From: Nitrososphaerota archaeon
GTDB taxonomy: Archaea; Thermoproteota; Nitrososphaeria; Nitrososphaerales; Nitrosopumilaceae
NCBI GenBank assembly: GCA_021323705.1
Contig: JAJPKL010000012.1
Coordinates: 1 to 64,000 of the forward strand
Direction of reading: 5' to 3'
DNA: 64,000 bases
Position numbers and translations under genes: made by a program. The notes under the pieces were generated by a model. The model was given only the letters and a program-made list of their open reading frames with translations, ran no database searches and was not told the origin of the DNA. Each line of letters opens with the position of its first letter. Position 1 is the stretch's first letter. Shown piece after piece: positions 7,618 through 15,550 of this stretch.

Positions 7618-8403
7618 ATGTCAGACGATACAATAAGAATGGTTCAATCCCTCATTGATTCTAAAAAAGGAGATGTTTCAAGATTGCAGCGCATCTTGGA
7701 TACATTGAAACAAGGAACGCCTCTTGATATTTCTGATCAAGACTATTTGCATTCAATTGCAAATGAATCTCCTTCTGAAACTTCATCACCCTCTGAAGTT
7801 TTGGAGAGCCAAGATGCAGAAAAATTAGATTCTATCGATTTTTCAGAAAATGAAGATAAAAAACAAGAATCACTTGACAAAGCAGTAATTGATGAAGTTA
7901 AAAATCCGCCGTCGAGAAAAAAAATTGCAGTAATAACATCGGTAATCGCTGCAATAGTGATAGCGTATGTGGGGCTTGACGTTTATTCCATAGGTACGCT
8001 TGAGTTCAGACCGCATTCTGGAAACCAATATCCAATCTCACCCACGGAGATTCGCATACAAGCAGATGTTTGCAACCCTTCGTTCTTTCCTGCGACTTTT
8101 AACAAATATGAGATAAGCGCCTTTTACAATTCAGACTTGATAGAAAAGGCCGAGCTTGATGGCGCCACGGTGTCGCCCAAGTCTGCATCCACATTGGACG
8201 GCATATTTGCATTAAATGCAGAGGCAGTGCTCAAACTAAAACAAGAGAATGTTACTTTCGATCCCAGCCTTGCAAAGATAACTACTACAGTAGATGCTCC
8301 CATATTTGGCGCAATTCCATTCTCTGTAGTGAAACAATACAGCGCAGAACAATTCCAAGATGTGCTAAAAAACGGACCGCCTGGATCTTTTAGTTGCTAT
8401 TGA
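7618..8403 (+). CDS. Membrane protein with KGD/RLxxILD module and LEA14-like outer domain
   Basis: 261 aa. Residues 1-48 are a helical module (KKGDVSRLQRILDTLKQ) also found at the start of the SHOCT protein at 14.2-14.5 kb. An acidic linker follows to about 95, one transmembrane helix (ITSVIAAIVIAYVGLDVYS), then an extracellular beta domain (about 125-261) resembling the LEA14/water-stress fold, with two Cys (VCNPS and the C-terminal SCY). Topology is probably N-in, C-out. Neighbours give no functional hint. Confidence 0.65.
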   Translation: MSDDTIRMVQSLIDSKKGDVSRLQRILDTLKQGTPLDISDQDYLHSIANESPSETSSPSEVLESQDAEKLDSIDFSENEDKKQESLDKAVIDEVKNPPSRKKIAVITSVIAAIVIAYVGLDVYSIGTLEFRPHSGNQYPISPTEIRIQADVCNPSFFPATFNKYEISAFYNSDLIEKAELDGATVSPKSASTLDGIFALNAEAVLKLKQENVTFDPSLAKITTTVDAPIFGAIPFSVVKQYSAEQFQDVLKNGPPGSFSCY

Positions 8404-8406
8404 GAC

Positions 8407-8883
8407 TTAGGCTTTTCCTCGTTCTTTGAGTCTTTGAAGCATTCTCTTCTCGCCTTCTGCAAATCTTCGCTTGTCATCTTCAGCCTCAAGTAAAAGTGGG
8501 GGAACCTCAGTGGTCTTTCCATCAGGCCCCAGTGCGACAGATGTAACATACGCAGTGTTTGTAAGCACCCTCTTACCAGTCATCAGATCTTCTGCCTCAA
8601 CCCTTATCTCTATCTCCATCGAAGAACGATGAACATAGTTGAGTCTGGCATTAAGAATCAGGGCGTTTCCGACATAGACAGGTTTTAGGAAATTAACCCT
8701 GTCGATGCTAGCTGTTACCGTATTGGTTTTGGAATGTCTTTGAGAGACCAGCCCTGCAATAAGATCAATTTGTTTTAGTATCTCACCACCAAAAACATTT
8801 CCTGCCGGATTGGCATCAGACGGAAACATTCTGACAGTCATTTCTGCTTTTGATTCGTTCGGACTCTTTGGTGGAAGAACCAT
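8407..8883 (-). CDS. Acyl-CoA thioesterase, hotdog fold (YciA/BACH type)
   Basis: 158 aa, the usual single-hotdog length. The signature GNVFGGEILKQIDLIAG carries the conserved GG(E/x)xxxxxD motif of the acyl-CoA hydrolase family, and the second half has the usual RVNFLKPV and SSMEIEIRVEAED strands. It hydrolyses acyl-CoA thioesters in the cytoplasm. Converges with the 7618-8403 gene with 3 nt between stops. Substrate chain length cannot be read from sequence. Confidence 0.85.
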   Translation of the reverse strand: MVLPPKSPNESKAEMTVRMFPSDANPAGNVFGGEILKQIDLIAGLVSQRHSKTNTVTASIDRVNFLKPVYVGNALILNARLNYVHRSSMEIEIRVEAEDLMTGKRVLTNTAYVTSVALGPDGKTTEVPPLLLEAEDDKRRFAEGEKRMLQRLKERGKA

Positions 8884-8909
8884 TGGTTGTCAGAGATTAG
8901 GAGGCGAAT

Positions 8910-9119
8910 TTATGAGTTGTTCTTCTTTGAGTCTTTGTCTTCTGACAAGCTTGGCTTGGATTCATCATATGAGTACAGCGAGTCATCCCTCACATAGGTT
9001 CCATTATCAGCAAATTTGCCTGAACCAGTTCCTTTCTTTTTGTACCAAACCTTGACAATCACTGCAAGCGGACCTCCAATTACACCGATTATCAGCGGTA
9101 TTGTCCAATCTATGAACAT
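8910..9119 (-). CDS. Small single-span membrane protein, unknown
   Basis: 69 aa, ATG start, directly upstream of the thioesterase gene on the same strand (26 nt). One N-terminal hydrophobic helix (WTIPLIIGVIGGPLAVIVKVW), a KKK stop-transfer cluster, and a polar Ser/Asp/Lys-rich tail. Layout resembles the 55-aa protein at 6.9 kb. Function unknown. Confidence 0.6.
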   Translation of the reverse strand: MFIDWTIPLIIGVIGGPLAVIVKVWYKKKGTGSGKFADNGTYVRDDSLYSYDESKPSLSEDKDSKKNNS

Positions 9120-9223
9120 GTATCACAGTTGTCATCCTAATCATAAATATCTTGACACAGTTCAACTTTCACGATATTTAGTGTAAATCAGTCTTATATT
9201 GTCGACATAACAATGACGAACAG

Positions 9224-9427
9224 ATGAAGTATTTTTGGTGGAGATTGATAGATTATGCCACGGGGGTCTTTGCAGGAGGCGGAATAATATTTCTCATCTC
9301 CAAGTTCCTATGTAACAAGTGTCTTGGCTCATACACCACAGTGCTCTTTCTTGCAATATGGATAGCATTCATGCTTATCGTAAACTTTATCTTCCAAAGG
9401 ATAATCCCGAAGAACGCAAAAAACTAG
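9224..9427 (+). CDS. Small two-span membrane protein, unknown
   Basis: 67 aa, ATG start. Two hydrophobic helices (about 11-30 and 39-58) flank a short CNKCLG loop with two Cys, which could bind a metal or form a disulfide. Basic tail PKNAKN. The upstream region has AT-rich TATA-like sequence. Function unknown. Confidence 0.55.
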   Translation: MKYFWWRLIDYATGVFAGGGIIFLISKFLCNKCLGSYTTVLFLAIWIAFMLIVNFIFQRIIPKNAKN

Positions 9428-9492
9428 CGACTGTTTGCAGTGTATTGCACTATATTCCTAGGCTTTATCATTTCTGAAAACCATACAGTATC

Positions 9493-9849
9493 ATGCAGGC
9501 AAAACTTGTTACTGGAGATTATGATCCATACAAGGTAAGATATTCGCTTGACAGACTTTTGATTAATAGAGGCAATGAGTTCAGAGAGATTGCAAATGCA
9601 ATAGGCTATCCTGTCTCACAACCACGTTGGGAAGAGTTCATACTTAGATTCTGCCTTGAGTTTGACGACTGTTTTCATATGTGGTCTGACAAGGAAGACA
9701 ACATCGACCACAACAAGGTACACAAATGCATGACAATGATGAGGCAGATATCAATAGGCAAGACAAACATGACTGAAGTCACAAAGCTTCAAAACGCAGC
9801 ATATAGAATTGCAGAAGACTTTAAGATACTGTATCAAAGGCTCAAGTGA
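9493..9849 (+). CDS. Conserved hypothetical protein
   Basis: 118 aa, ATG start; soluble, mostly helical, with charged residues and three scattered Cys. No motif recognised. Intact, with normal codon use and close spacing to the following gene on the same strand (44 nt), so a shared transcript is possible. Function unknown. Confidence 0.55.
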   Translation: MQAKLVTGDYDPYKVRYSLDRLLINRGNEFREIANAIGYPVSQPRWEEFILRFCLEFDDCFHMWSDKEDNIDHNKVHKCMTMMRQISIGKTNMTEVTKLQNAAYRIAEDFKILYQRLK

Positions 9850-9893
9850 TTCTTTCAGAAAGCAAATATAGCTACGTCAGATATGTCTATTGA

Positions 9894-10304
9894 ATGAACG
9901 TATTTGAAGAGTTTTGCAAAAATGTTGTTGCGTTAGATCCCAAAATAAGATTTGCAGGAATTGCAGATGGGGATGGCAAGCTAGAGGCAACCGCAGACAG
10001 AAAAGGGCTTTCTCCCTTACTGAATTCCGAAGAGAGAGCGCAGTATGCAATTACTGCTGCAACAAGACAGTATACCAGACTGAGATGGGAGTATAGACTT
10101 GGAAAGATATTGTATGCAAGCTCACATTATACAAAGTTGATAAGAGCAACAATTCCTATCGCAGACGAGAACAGCAGGCTTGCACATGTTTTGCTGTTGT
10201 CGTTTGATGCAGATGCAGACAACTTTCACCAGATAATCACAAAGAAGATAATTCCACTTGTTGCAAAAAATATGGCCAATTTTCTCAAGGCCACTGAGAA
10301 ATAG
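9894..10304 (+). CDS. DUF6659-like thaumarchaeal protein
   Basis: 136 aa, ATG start. The N-terminus (FCKNVVALDPKIRFAGIADGDGKL) has the alpha-beta pattern of roadblock/profilin-like small domains: a strand reporting on internal state, a helix, then strands IRATIPIADEN and HVLLLSFDAD. I think it belongs to the DUF6659 family of Thaumarchaeota, but that is from memory of similar sequences. No enzymatic motif. Cytoplasmic. Confidence 0.55.
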   Translation: MNVFEEFCKNVVALDPKIRFAGIADGDGKLEATADRKGLSPLLNSEERAQYAITAATRQYTRLRWEYRLGKILYASSHYTKLIRATIPIADENSRLAHVLLLSFDADADNFHQIITKKIIPLVAKNMANFLKATEK

Positions 10305-10341
10305 CAGAACCAATAATTACCAAATACTACCTTAGTAAGCC

Positions 10342-11199
10342 ATGTCTACACCCACAGATGGGGCTCCAGAAGATATTCTAAGGACAGAGCAGATCGTCAA
10401 ACCAAATCGCAAGACATTCCACAGAGAGCTCTACACCCTTTCAATAAAGGCAATCATAACCGTAGCAGGGTCATGGATAGCTCTTCATTTGTTTGAGTCA
10501 TTTGTAGCTCCACTAGTTGGTGTAACTCATCTTCACATACAGATTGTAGGAATAATTGCTACAGTAGTAATTGCGTTTTTAATAATTACAGCAACAGGAC
10601 GCTTACTCAAAAAATTCACAAGCAAAACGCATCCCCAGTTTTCTGCAAGCTTGTCATTTTTTACTATAATAGTAATTTCGCTCATTGCGAGCCTTTCCAT
10701 ACTTCACCAGCTAGATGTCAACCCACAAGAGATCCTAATTAGCGGTGGTGTAGCTGCAATCATAGTAGGTATTGGAGTATCCACCATCGTAGGAAACATA
10801 CTCTCAAGTGGATTGATACTCACGACATATCCAGCCAAGATTGGAGATTCCATTCATGTTGTAAATGATAACATTCATGGAAAGATTGCTGAAATCAACT
10901 TGATGTATACTACAATACAGACAGATGAAGGTAAGGAGTACATTGTTCCAAACAATGCAATAATTCAAGGCAACGTCAGAGTGCTAAGAGATGTCTCCAT
11001 GACAGAACAGCTCCCCTATTCTGAAGGTGACCAGATAGAACTAACAAGCGCAAATGAAAAATACGTTGGAATTGTTATCAAAATTTCGTCACGGTTCACC
11101 ACAATACTAAATGAAGAACGGACCAAGGAGTATATCGTATCAAACAGTGTCATCTTGAGCGGTAACTTTACCATAGTAAAGCACCGTCCACGATCTTAA
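10342..11199 (+). CDS. MscS-family small-conductance mechanosensitive channel
   Basis: 285 aa. Three predicted membrane helices: about 32-60, 64-88 and a pore-lining third helix around 112-155 with VAAIIVGIGVSTIVGNILSS, the Gly/Ala-rich TM3 of MscS. It is followed by the beta domain signature GDSIHV and the EINLMYTTIQTDEGKEYIVPN segment. This is the compact archaeal form. It opens on membrane tension to release solutes during osmotic downshock. Confidence 0.9.
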   Translation: MSTPTDGAPEDILRTEQIVKPNRKTFHRELYTLSIKAIITVAGSWIALHLFESFVAPLVGVTHLHIQIVGIIATVVIAFLIITATGRLLKKFTSKTHPQFSASLSFFTIIVISLIASLSILHQLDVNPQEILISGGVAAIIVGIGVSTIVGNILSSGLILTTYPAKIGDSIHVVNDNIHGKIAEINLMYTTIQTDEGKEYIVPNNAIIQGNVRVLRDVSMTEQLPYSEGDQIELTSANEKYVGIVIKISSRFTTILNEERTKEYIVSNSVILSGNFTIVKHRPRS

Positions 11200-11202
11200 G
11201 AG

Positions 11203-11559
11203 CTAACTTCCACTACCGTCATTTACTGTTATCTGTGCCATGTTTCTGTTATCAATATACATCTGTACTCTAGAATCTGTACAAAATGGATAGTTTTGTT
11301 CCTGTCCTTTATTTTGTTCACAGAATTTTGATACCTGCAGCATCTCTTGATCACAGTCAGATGACGGCGTCGTAATGCAGGAATCTATGTCGCTTGCAAT
11401 TGTACTTATTGTTTGTGGGGATTGAATGCTGTTAGTAAATGGCGACTCTATCTGGTCTCCTGATTGTTGATTGAATAGTGGAAATCCGATGAAGATGAAA
11501 AATAGTGCAGAAGATGCAGCAAGAGCGACACCTGTAATAAGTCCGTTCCTTTTATTCAT
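11203..11559 (-). CDS. Membrane-anchored secreted protein with four Cys, unknown
   Basis: 118 aa from ATG 11559; the ORF track uses the preceding TTG. An N-terminal signal/anchor helix (LITGVALAASSALFFIFIGFPLF) is followed by a Ser/Gln/Thr-rich extracellular part with four Cys (DSCITT, SSDCDQ, KFCEQN, PFCTDS) that could form two disulfides. No domain known. It converges with MscS (3 nt between stops). Confidence 0.55.
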   Translation of the reverse strand: MNKRNGLITGVALAASSALFFIFIGFPLFNQQSGDQIESPFTNSIQSPQTISTIASDIDSCITTPSSDCDQEMLQVSKFCEQNKGQEQNYPFCTDSRVQMYIDNRNMAQITVNDGSGS

Positions 11560-11621
11560 CAATCTACTTTTCTTCTTCCTAAATTATAATCGATGTGGAA
11601 CTATGTTACTGCAACGCAAAC

Positions 11622-12023
11622 CTAGGTTACTGCAATCTTCAGCGTAAGCGGTGGAGACAAGGCGTCAGGATTGCTTATTCCCGACCAGACAAATATCTGT
11701 GCGGTATAATTTCCAGGAGCAGTTGGTGTCCAAGACTGGGATGGATTAAGAGACTGGCCCGCACTAAGGGTGCCTGTGAGCCATGACAACTGAATCACAA
11801 CTCCGTTGTTATCTACTATTTGAACAATATAGGCAAACGGCAGATCTCTGTTTACGCCATTTGTTACATCTGCGGCAATCTGAACCTGCTTGTTTACATG
11901 CACTGTCCACGTTCCATTTTGTAAGGAGGATGTAACGTCACCATAGTTTTGTGCATGAGCAAGTGGAACTGCGGAGGATGCCACAACTGCTGCAATTACC
12001 AAGAAAACAAGGCGGATTTTCAT
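11622..12023 (-). CDS. Secreted Ig-like beta-sandwich protein
   Basis: 133 aa from ATG 12023 (the ORF track takes the adjacent TTG). Clear signal peptide with an AHAQ cleavage-type site at about residue 24. The mature part is all beta, with N-x-T glycosylation sites and a PTAPGNYTAQIFVWS strand typical of Ig-like/CARDB-type domains in archaeal surface proteins. No C-terminal anchor is visible, so it may be released or bound to other S-layer proteins. Confidence 0.65.
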   Translation of the reverse strand: MKIRLVFLVIAAVVASSAVPLAHAQNYGDVTSSLQNGTWTVHVNKQVQIAADVTNGVNRDLPFAYIVQIVDNNGVVIQLSWLTGTLSAGQSLNPSQSWTPTAPGNYTAQIFVWSGISNPDALSPPLTLKIAVT

Positions 12024-12067
12024 CAAATGTTCTTGTGCCGACCTATTTTTTAGGATTGTTATTACAA

Positions 12068-12619
12068 TTACTCCTTTCTTCTCTTAATTGAGAGAGTCTT
12101 CTGTACTTCATTAATGCTGCTTAGGAACTTTTGTTTTGCTTCATACTCATCTGTTACCTTGATTACAATCTCTGTTGGTGAAAACATTACATCTTTAACA
12201 AGTATGGGCGAACTTAACCCCAAAAGCTCGCTTAGTATATCAAAAATACTCTTGTATGTGTTTCCGCTCTTGTATTTGAAAAAAGTATTGCCGTCTGCAA
12301 CCAATGGGTTTGATTCAAGCGGTATGACAAGGTCTGGCGATGTAAATTCAGAAATAAATGTGGAAATGTCATCATTTATTTTTGCCGTTAGAGTTTCTTT
12401 CTCTTTCAAAAGCCTCTCCTTTGCAGTCTCCAACTCTTGCGTTGCATCCACATATTGTTCGCCAATCATTTTTGCAAAGGTCGATTCTGTCGATATCTTC
12501 AGAGGTATTTCATGAATCCTAAAGTTTATTGTAGAAAGTTCGTCCTCAACGTCAGTTAACTGCTGCCTATTTCGCTTTATTTGAGTTGCAACTTGTTCTA
12601 AAAAGTTAAAGTCAGCCAT
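12068..12619 (-). CDS. Coiled-coil partner protein of the tubulin-like GTPase
   Basis: 183 aa, ATG start. Residues about 10-95 are strongly helical and coiled-coil-like (KRNRQQLTDVEDELSTINF; ATQELETAKERLLKEKETLTA). The C-terminal half is a small alpha/beta domain (IFDILSELLGLSS, then VKDVMFSPTEIVIKV) ending in a basic tail SIKRRKE. It starts 3 nt after the stop of the tubulin-like gene on the same strand, so the two are almost certainly co-transcribed. I recognise no family. Context suggests an adaptor, nucleator or cargo-linker of a filament; that is inference. Confidence 0.65.
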   Translation of the reverse strand: MADFNFLEQVATQIKRNRQQLTDVEDELSTINFRIHEIPLKISTESTFAKMIGEQYVDATQELETAKERLLKEKETLTAKINDDISTFISEFTSPDLVIPLESNPLVADGNTFFKYKSGNTYKSIFDILSELLGLSSPILVKDVMFSPTEIVIKVTDEYEAKQKFLSSINEVQKTLSIKRRKE

Positions 12620-12622
12620 GTC

Positions 12623-14017
12623 CTATGCACTGAACTGGTGAACAACATCCATCAGGCTTTGCTTGAACTCTTCAGTTGTAAGCCCCCACTTACCATACTC
12701 TTCCTTGTAGCTATCCCATGACGCTTCAGCTTCGCTTGCAATCTCCAAGATCTTCGGTCCAATCGCCTTGGTGTTTACAAGGATTGTGACATTGGCTTGT
12801 TCTGTGTCCAGTATAGGAATCTTGACAAATATCATACGTGATTCTTCAATATGGAATCTATCTTTTATCATGTTTTTGAGTACGCTTCTTTCTTTTTCGT
12901 CAAACTCGCCTTTTATCTTAACTAGTGCTACACAAGAGTCTCTCTGTCCACCCTTATCTCGTATATCATTCTCGTCGATATCAAACAAAACAGCATCGTT
13001 TCTCTTTCCAATGTGTTCTACTATAGAGTCCATGGTATTTCCTTTTCCTCCCGACATCAAGTCTGTTCCCCATTGTTTTTCTTCTGGAATTACAGGAATT
13101 ACCCACGGTATTGCAAACCTTGGTTTCTTTGTTGCAAGCCATGTCCTATAGTTCGACATGTCCCACTCTGTCTCTCTTGCAAATGATGCAATAAACATTG
13201 ATATTGCATTTGCTGCAATAAGGTTCATTCCTTTGTAATCCTTCCATCCTATTTCATGTTCTTTTGGAAGGTCGTCTATGATTGATTGCAATTTATCAGT
13301 CTTTTTTTCGTGCTTGTGTGCAAGTTCTCTCAGCCTCTTGTTTGAAAACAGAATGGAACAATCGCTATACTTTATTTGGTGTTCAAGGTTCATCACTATG
13401 TTAATCGCAGCAGCTTCAAAGATGACTGGGTCCCAGCCAAATTCTGGCAAAAGCCCAAACGATGCAATGGTTGCGTGTTCCTTGGTATCTTTCTTGATGT
13501 ATTGCATAAATGCACTTGCAAAGGAACTTCCGGTTCCCCCTCCCATTGCAAAAGGTACTGTAAAGCCCCTTACTGGTTCAGGCGATAGCCCAGCCAGTTG
13601 TTTTTGCATGTCAAACTTTTTAGTCACTTCGTTGATGAACCTGCTTCTGCCCTCTGCCCAGTTTCGTGCAGCTCCTCCTGCACCATGGATAACATGTTTG
13701 TCCCGTAGTGCAAACAGATCAGGATATGATTGCAGTATAAGGTTTGCAGCTCTTGGGTCCAGATCAACCAGTAATGCTCGTGGAATTAGAGGAATTTCGT
13801 TGCCTCCATAAGAATTAGGAAATCTCAAAATCGTGCTGCCGTATCTTTTCAAGACACGTGACTCGTCCTTTTCTCCTTTTAGCGTCGGTTTGAGAGGATC
13901 AGCTCCTACATCAATCAACAATCTCCTATAGGCTTCTGCACCAAGTCCTATGCCACAATGTCCAAAGCAAGTCATCAGAACAGGAGCAGGTGGAAGAGGA
14001 GCGTTAATAGTAGCCAA
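12623..14017 (-). CDS. Tubulin-superfamily GTPase (artubulin-like)
   Basis: 464 aa, TTG start at 14017 (in-frame TGA three codons upstream). N-terminal FGHCGIGLGAEA (about 18-29) matches the tubulin GQCGNQIG loop. PRALLVDLDP (79-88) matches tubulin PRAVLVDLEP. GAARNWAEG (115-123) matches GAGNNWAKG, and GGGTGSS (159-165) is the tubulin/FtsZ signature. At the T7-loop position (about 285-294, WDMSNYRTWL) the Glu of alpha-tubulin appears as Asn. These matches are closer to tubulin than to FtsZ. It should bind GTP and may form filaments; hydrolysis may be slow or atypical. First gene of a two-gene operon. Thaumarchaea divide with Cdv proteins, so a role other than division is likely. Confidence 0.85.
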   Translation of the reverse strand: MATINAPLPPAPVLMTCFGHCGIGLGAEAYRRLLIDVGADPLKPTLKGEKDESRVLKRYGSTILRFPNSYGGNEIPLIPRALLVDLDPRAANLILQSYPDLFALRDKHVIHGAGGAARNWAEGRSRFINEVTKKFDMQKQLAGLSPEPVRGFTVPFAMGGGTGSSFASAFMQYIKKDTKEHATIASFGLLPEFGWDPVIFEAAAINIVMNLEHQIKYSDCSILFSNKRLRELAHKHEKKTDKLQSIIDDLPKEHEIGWKDYKGMNLIAANAISMFIASFARETEWDMSNYRTWLATKKPRFAIPWVIPVIPEEKQWGTDLMSGGKGNTMDSIVEHIGKRNDAVLFDIDENDIRDKGGQRDSCVALVKIKGEFDEKERSVLKNMIKDRFHIEESRMIFVKIPILDTEQANVTILVNTKAIGPKILEIASEAEASWDSYKEEYGKWGLTTEEFKQSLMDVVHQFSA

Positions 14018-14192
14018 TACTAATCACCATTATAACAGAGAAATGCTCACTTTAATCCTAGAGTGTAAGATTGTAAAGCGCATACTTGATTGTTCTAGAC
14101 ATGAAGATATCATCACGAATGGTTTCTCCTTATACGTAACAGGGTCAGTTTTTGGATTTAAAATTTAAGAAGAAATCATTCTTTTGTATGGT

Positions 14193-14492
14193 TCAAAAAT
14201 CAACTATTGCCTTTTTCAAGTCCCGAAACTCTTCTATCGTAATCTTTCCCTCTGCTAGTCGTATCCTAAGAAGTTCCAAAGGGTCTTCCAATTTTATTCC
14301 TGCCAGAACGTCTGCGGTTTCTACTTTTTCTTTTCCAGATTCCTCAGAAAATAGATTTTGTACGTATTTGTAGTCAGACATGTAGACTGGATGGCTTTGT
14401 TTCATAGAATCAAGTATTTCACGCAGTCGTTTGGAGTCTCCCTTGCCTGAAGCAAGCAGTGTTTTCACATTTTTTGCAAAGTCTTCTGACAT
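14193..14492 (-). CDS. SHOCT-domain protein with KGD/RLxxILD N-terminal module
   Basis: 99 aa, ATG start. The C-terminal DPLELLRIRLAEGKITIEEF is a SHOCT domain, a short helical element usually at protein ends. The N-terminal 45 residues (GKGDSKRLREILDSMKQ) match the N-terminus of the membrane protein at 7.6-8.4 kb. No catalytic residues. It starts 1 nt before the TPR gene's stop codon on the same strand, so the two form an operon; a binding or scaffold role fits both. Confidence 0.75.
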   Translation of the reverse strand: MSEDFAKNVKTLLASGKGDSKRLREILDSMKQSHPVYMSDYKYVQNLFSEESGKEKVETADVLAGIKLEDPLELLRIRLAEGKITIEEFRDLKKAIVDF

Positions 14493-14493
14493 G

Positions 14494-15306
14494 CTACTTC
14501 ACAACTGCCTTGAACCGCAAGTCATCTTTTAGTCTATTAAATGCAGAGTCTTTTACCGCCCATCCCTTTATTGTCTTTCCATAGTACAGTATTGCCTGAG
14601 CAAGTAGCTCTAGTGCCTCATTGTCTTCTCCAAGCTCTGCTTTGCTTCTTGATTTTGAATAAATCACGGTTCCATTTTTTGGACTATTTTTTAGAACTTT
14701 ATCAAATAATATGATTGCATCAGAGTGCCTTCCAAGCTCTGCAAGACTTGTTGCCTTGTAGAATATGGCTTCAAAGTTTTCTGGTTCTCTTTCCATTACT
14801 TTGTCAAAGCATGATAACGCATCCTCGTGTTTTTTCTGTTTACCAAGTACAAGGCCTTTAAAGTATGATGCAGAAATGTTTTCAGGCTCAGCTGACAAAA
14901 CATGGTTAAAACACTTTAGTGCTTCATCATATTTTCCTATACCAACTTCAGCAATTCCCTTGTTGTACATTACTGGAACATAGTTTGGATCGACTTTTAG
15001 GGCCTTGTCATAGAAACTCAAGGCTCGTTCAAATTGCTGTTGTTCTGCATATAGGTTTCCCAAGTTGTTCAAGGCCAAGATATGGTCAGGTTCTTTTTGG
15101 ATTATTTTTTCAAAAGATTCTATTGCATCCTTGTTTTTCTTTAGATGGATTAACGACAAGCCTTTGTTATATAGAGCGTCCAGATTTGTTGGATCTGCCT
15201 TCAAGGCCTTGTCAAAAAACGATATGGCGTCCTTGTGCTTTCCAAGTTTGGCATAGCTCTTTCCTTCCGATACCATTCCAATAGATTTGTTTGGGTTTTG
15301 TGTCAT
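14494..15306 (-). CDS. Tetratricopeptide repeat protein
   Basis: 270 aa with about seven TPR units of 34 residues, several with the ALxxYDKALKVDPN-type consensus (for example ISFFDKALKADPTNLDALYNKG). No signal peptide or membrane segment. TPR solenoids hold protein partners. It lies 1 nt upstream of the SHOCT gene, with which it is probably co-expressed. The last repeat is less regular and ends in a capping helix. Partner unknown. Confidence 0.85.
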   Translation of the reverse strand: MTQNPNKSIGMVSEGKSYAKLGKHKDAISFFDKALKADPTNLDALYNKGLSLIHLKKNKDAIESFEKIIQKEPDHILALNNLGNLYAEQQQFERALSFYDKALKVDPNYVPVMYNKGIAEVGIGKYDEALKCFNHVLSAEPENISASYFKGLVLGKQKKHEDALSCFDKVMEREPENFEAIFYKATSLAELGRHSDAIILFDKVLKNSPKNGTVIYSKSRSKAELGEDNEALELLAQAILYYGKTIKGWAVKDSAFNRLKDDLRFKAVVK

Positions 15307-15404
15307 TTGTTCTATTTTCTGATTATTATCGAATACAGCAATTGATTTAAGTTTACATCAAATCAATTTAGAATGCTCAATACGTGACAATATCCAGATA
15401 TTCT

Positions 15405-15427
15405 CAATGTGTGATAACTACACATTG
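15405..15427. repeat. Inverted repeat, 8-bp arms
   Basis: CAATGTGT and ACACATTG, 7 nt apart, are perfect inverted copies. They lie in the 244-bp gap downstream of the RHH gene and upstream of the TPR gene, both on the minus strand. Could be an operator or a transcript hairpin. Confidence 0.55.
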
Positions 15428-15430
15428 AAA

Positions 15431-15467
15431 AATTTGTTGATGAAATAAGGTATGATATCAACAAATT
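15431..15467. repeat. Inverted repeat, 11-bp arms
   Basis: AATTTGTTGAT and ATCAACAAATT are perfect inverted copies with a 15-nt loop, 4 nt from the neighbouring inverted repeat. They are AT-rich with no U-tract that would clearly mark a terminator. They lie within the same intergenic region. Confidence 0.6.
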
Positions 15468-15474
15468 AGAATCC

Positions 15475-15487
15475 CTGATCTGATCAG
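15475..15487. repeat. Short palindrome CTGATC-T-GATCAG
   Basis: A perfect 6-bp-arm palindrome with one central T, the third inverted repeat in less than 90 bp. It lies 64 bp downstream of the RHH gene stop. A binding site for a dimeric regulator is possible. Confidence 0.45.
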
Positions 15488-15550
15488 ATTGTAAAAATTG
15501 TATGATAAATGACGAATTTTATGGAATGCAAGAATACAGGCATATTTGTT

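Noticed and set aside
13950-14168. 72-aa ORF (or a 41-aa version from 14043) upstream of the tubulin-like gene
   Set aside because: It overlaps the start of the tubulin gene and the likely promoter; no motif or SD.
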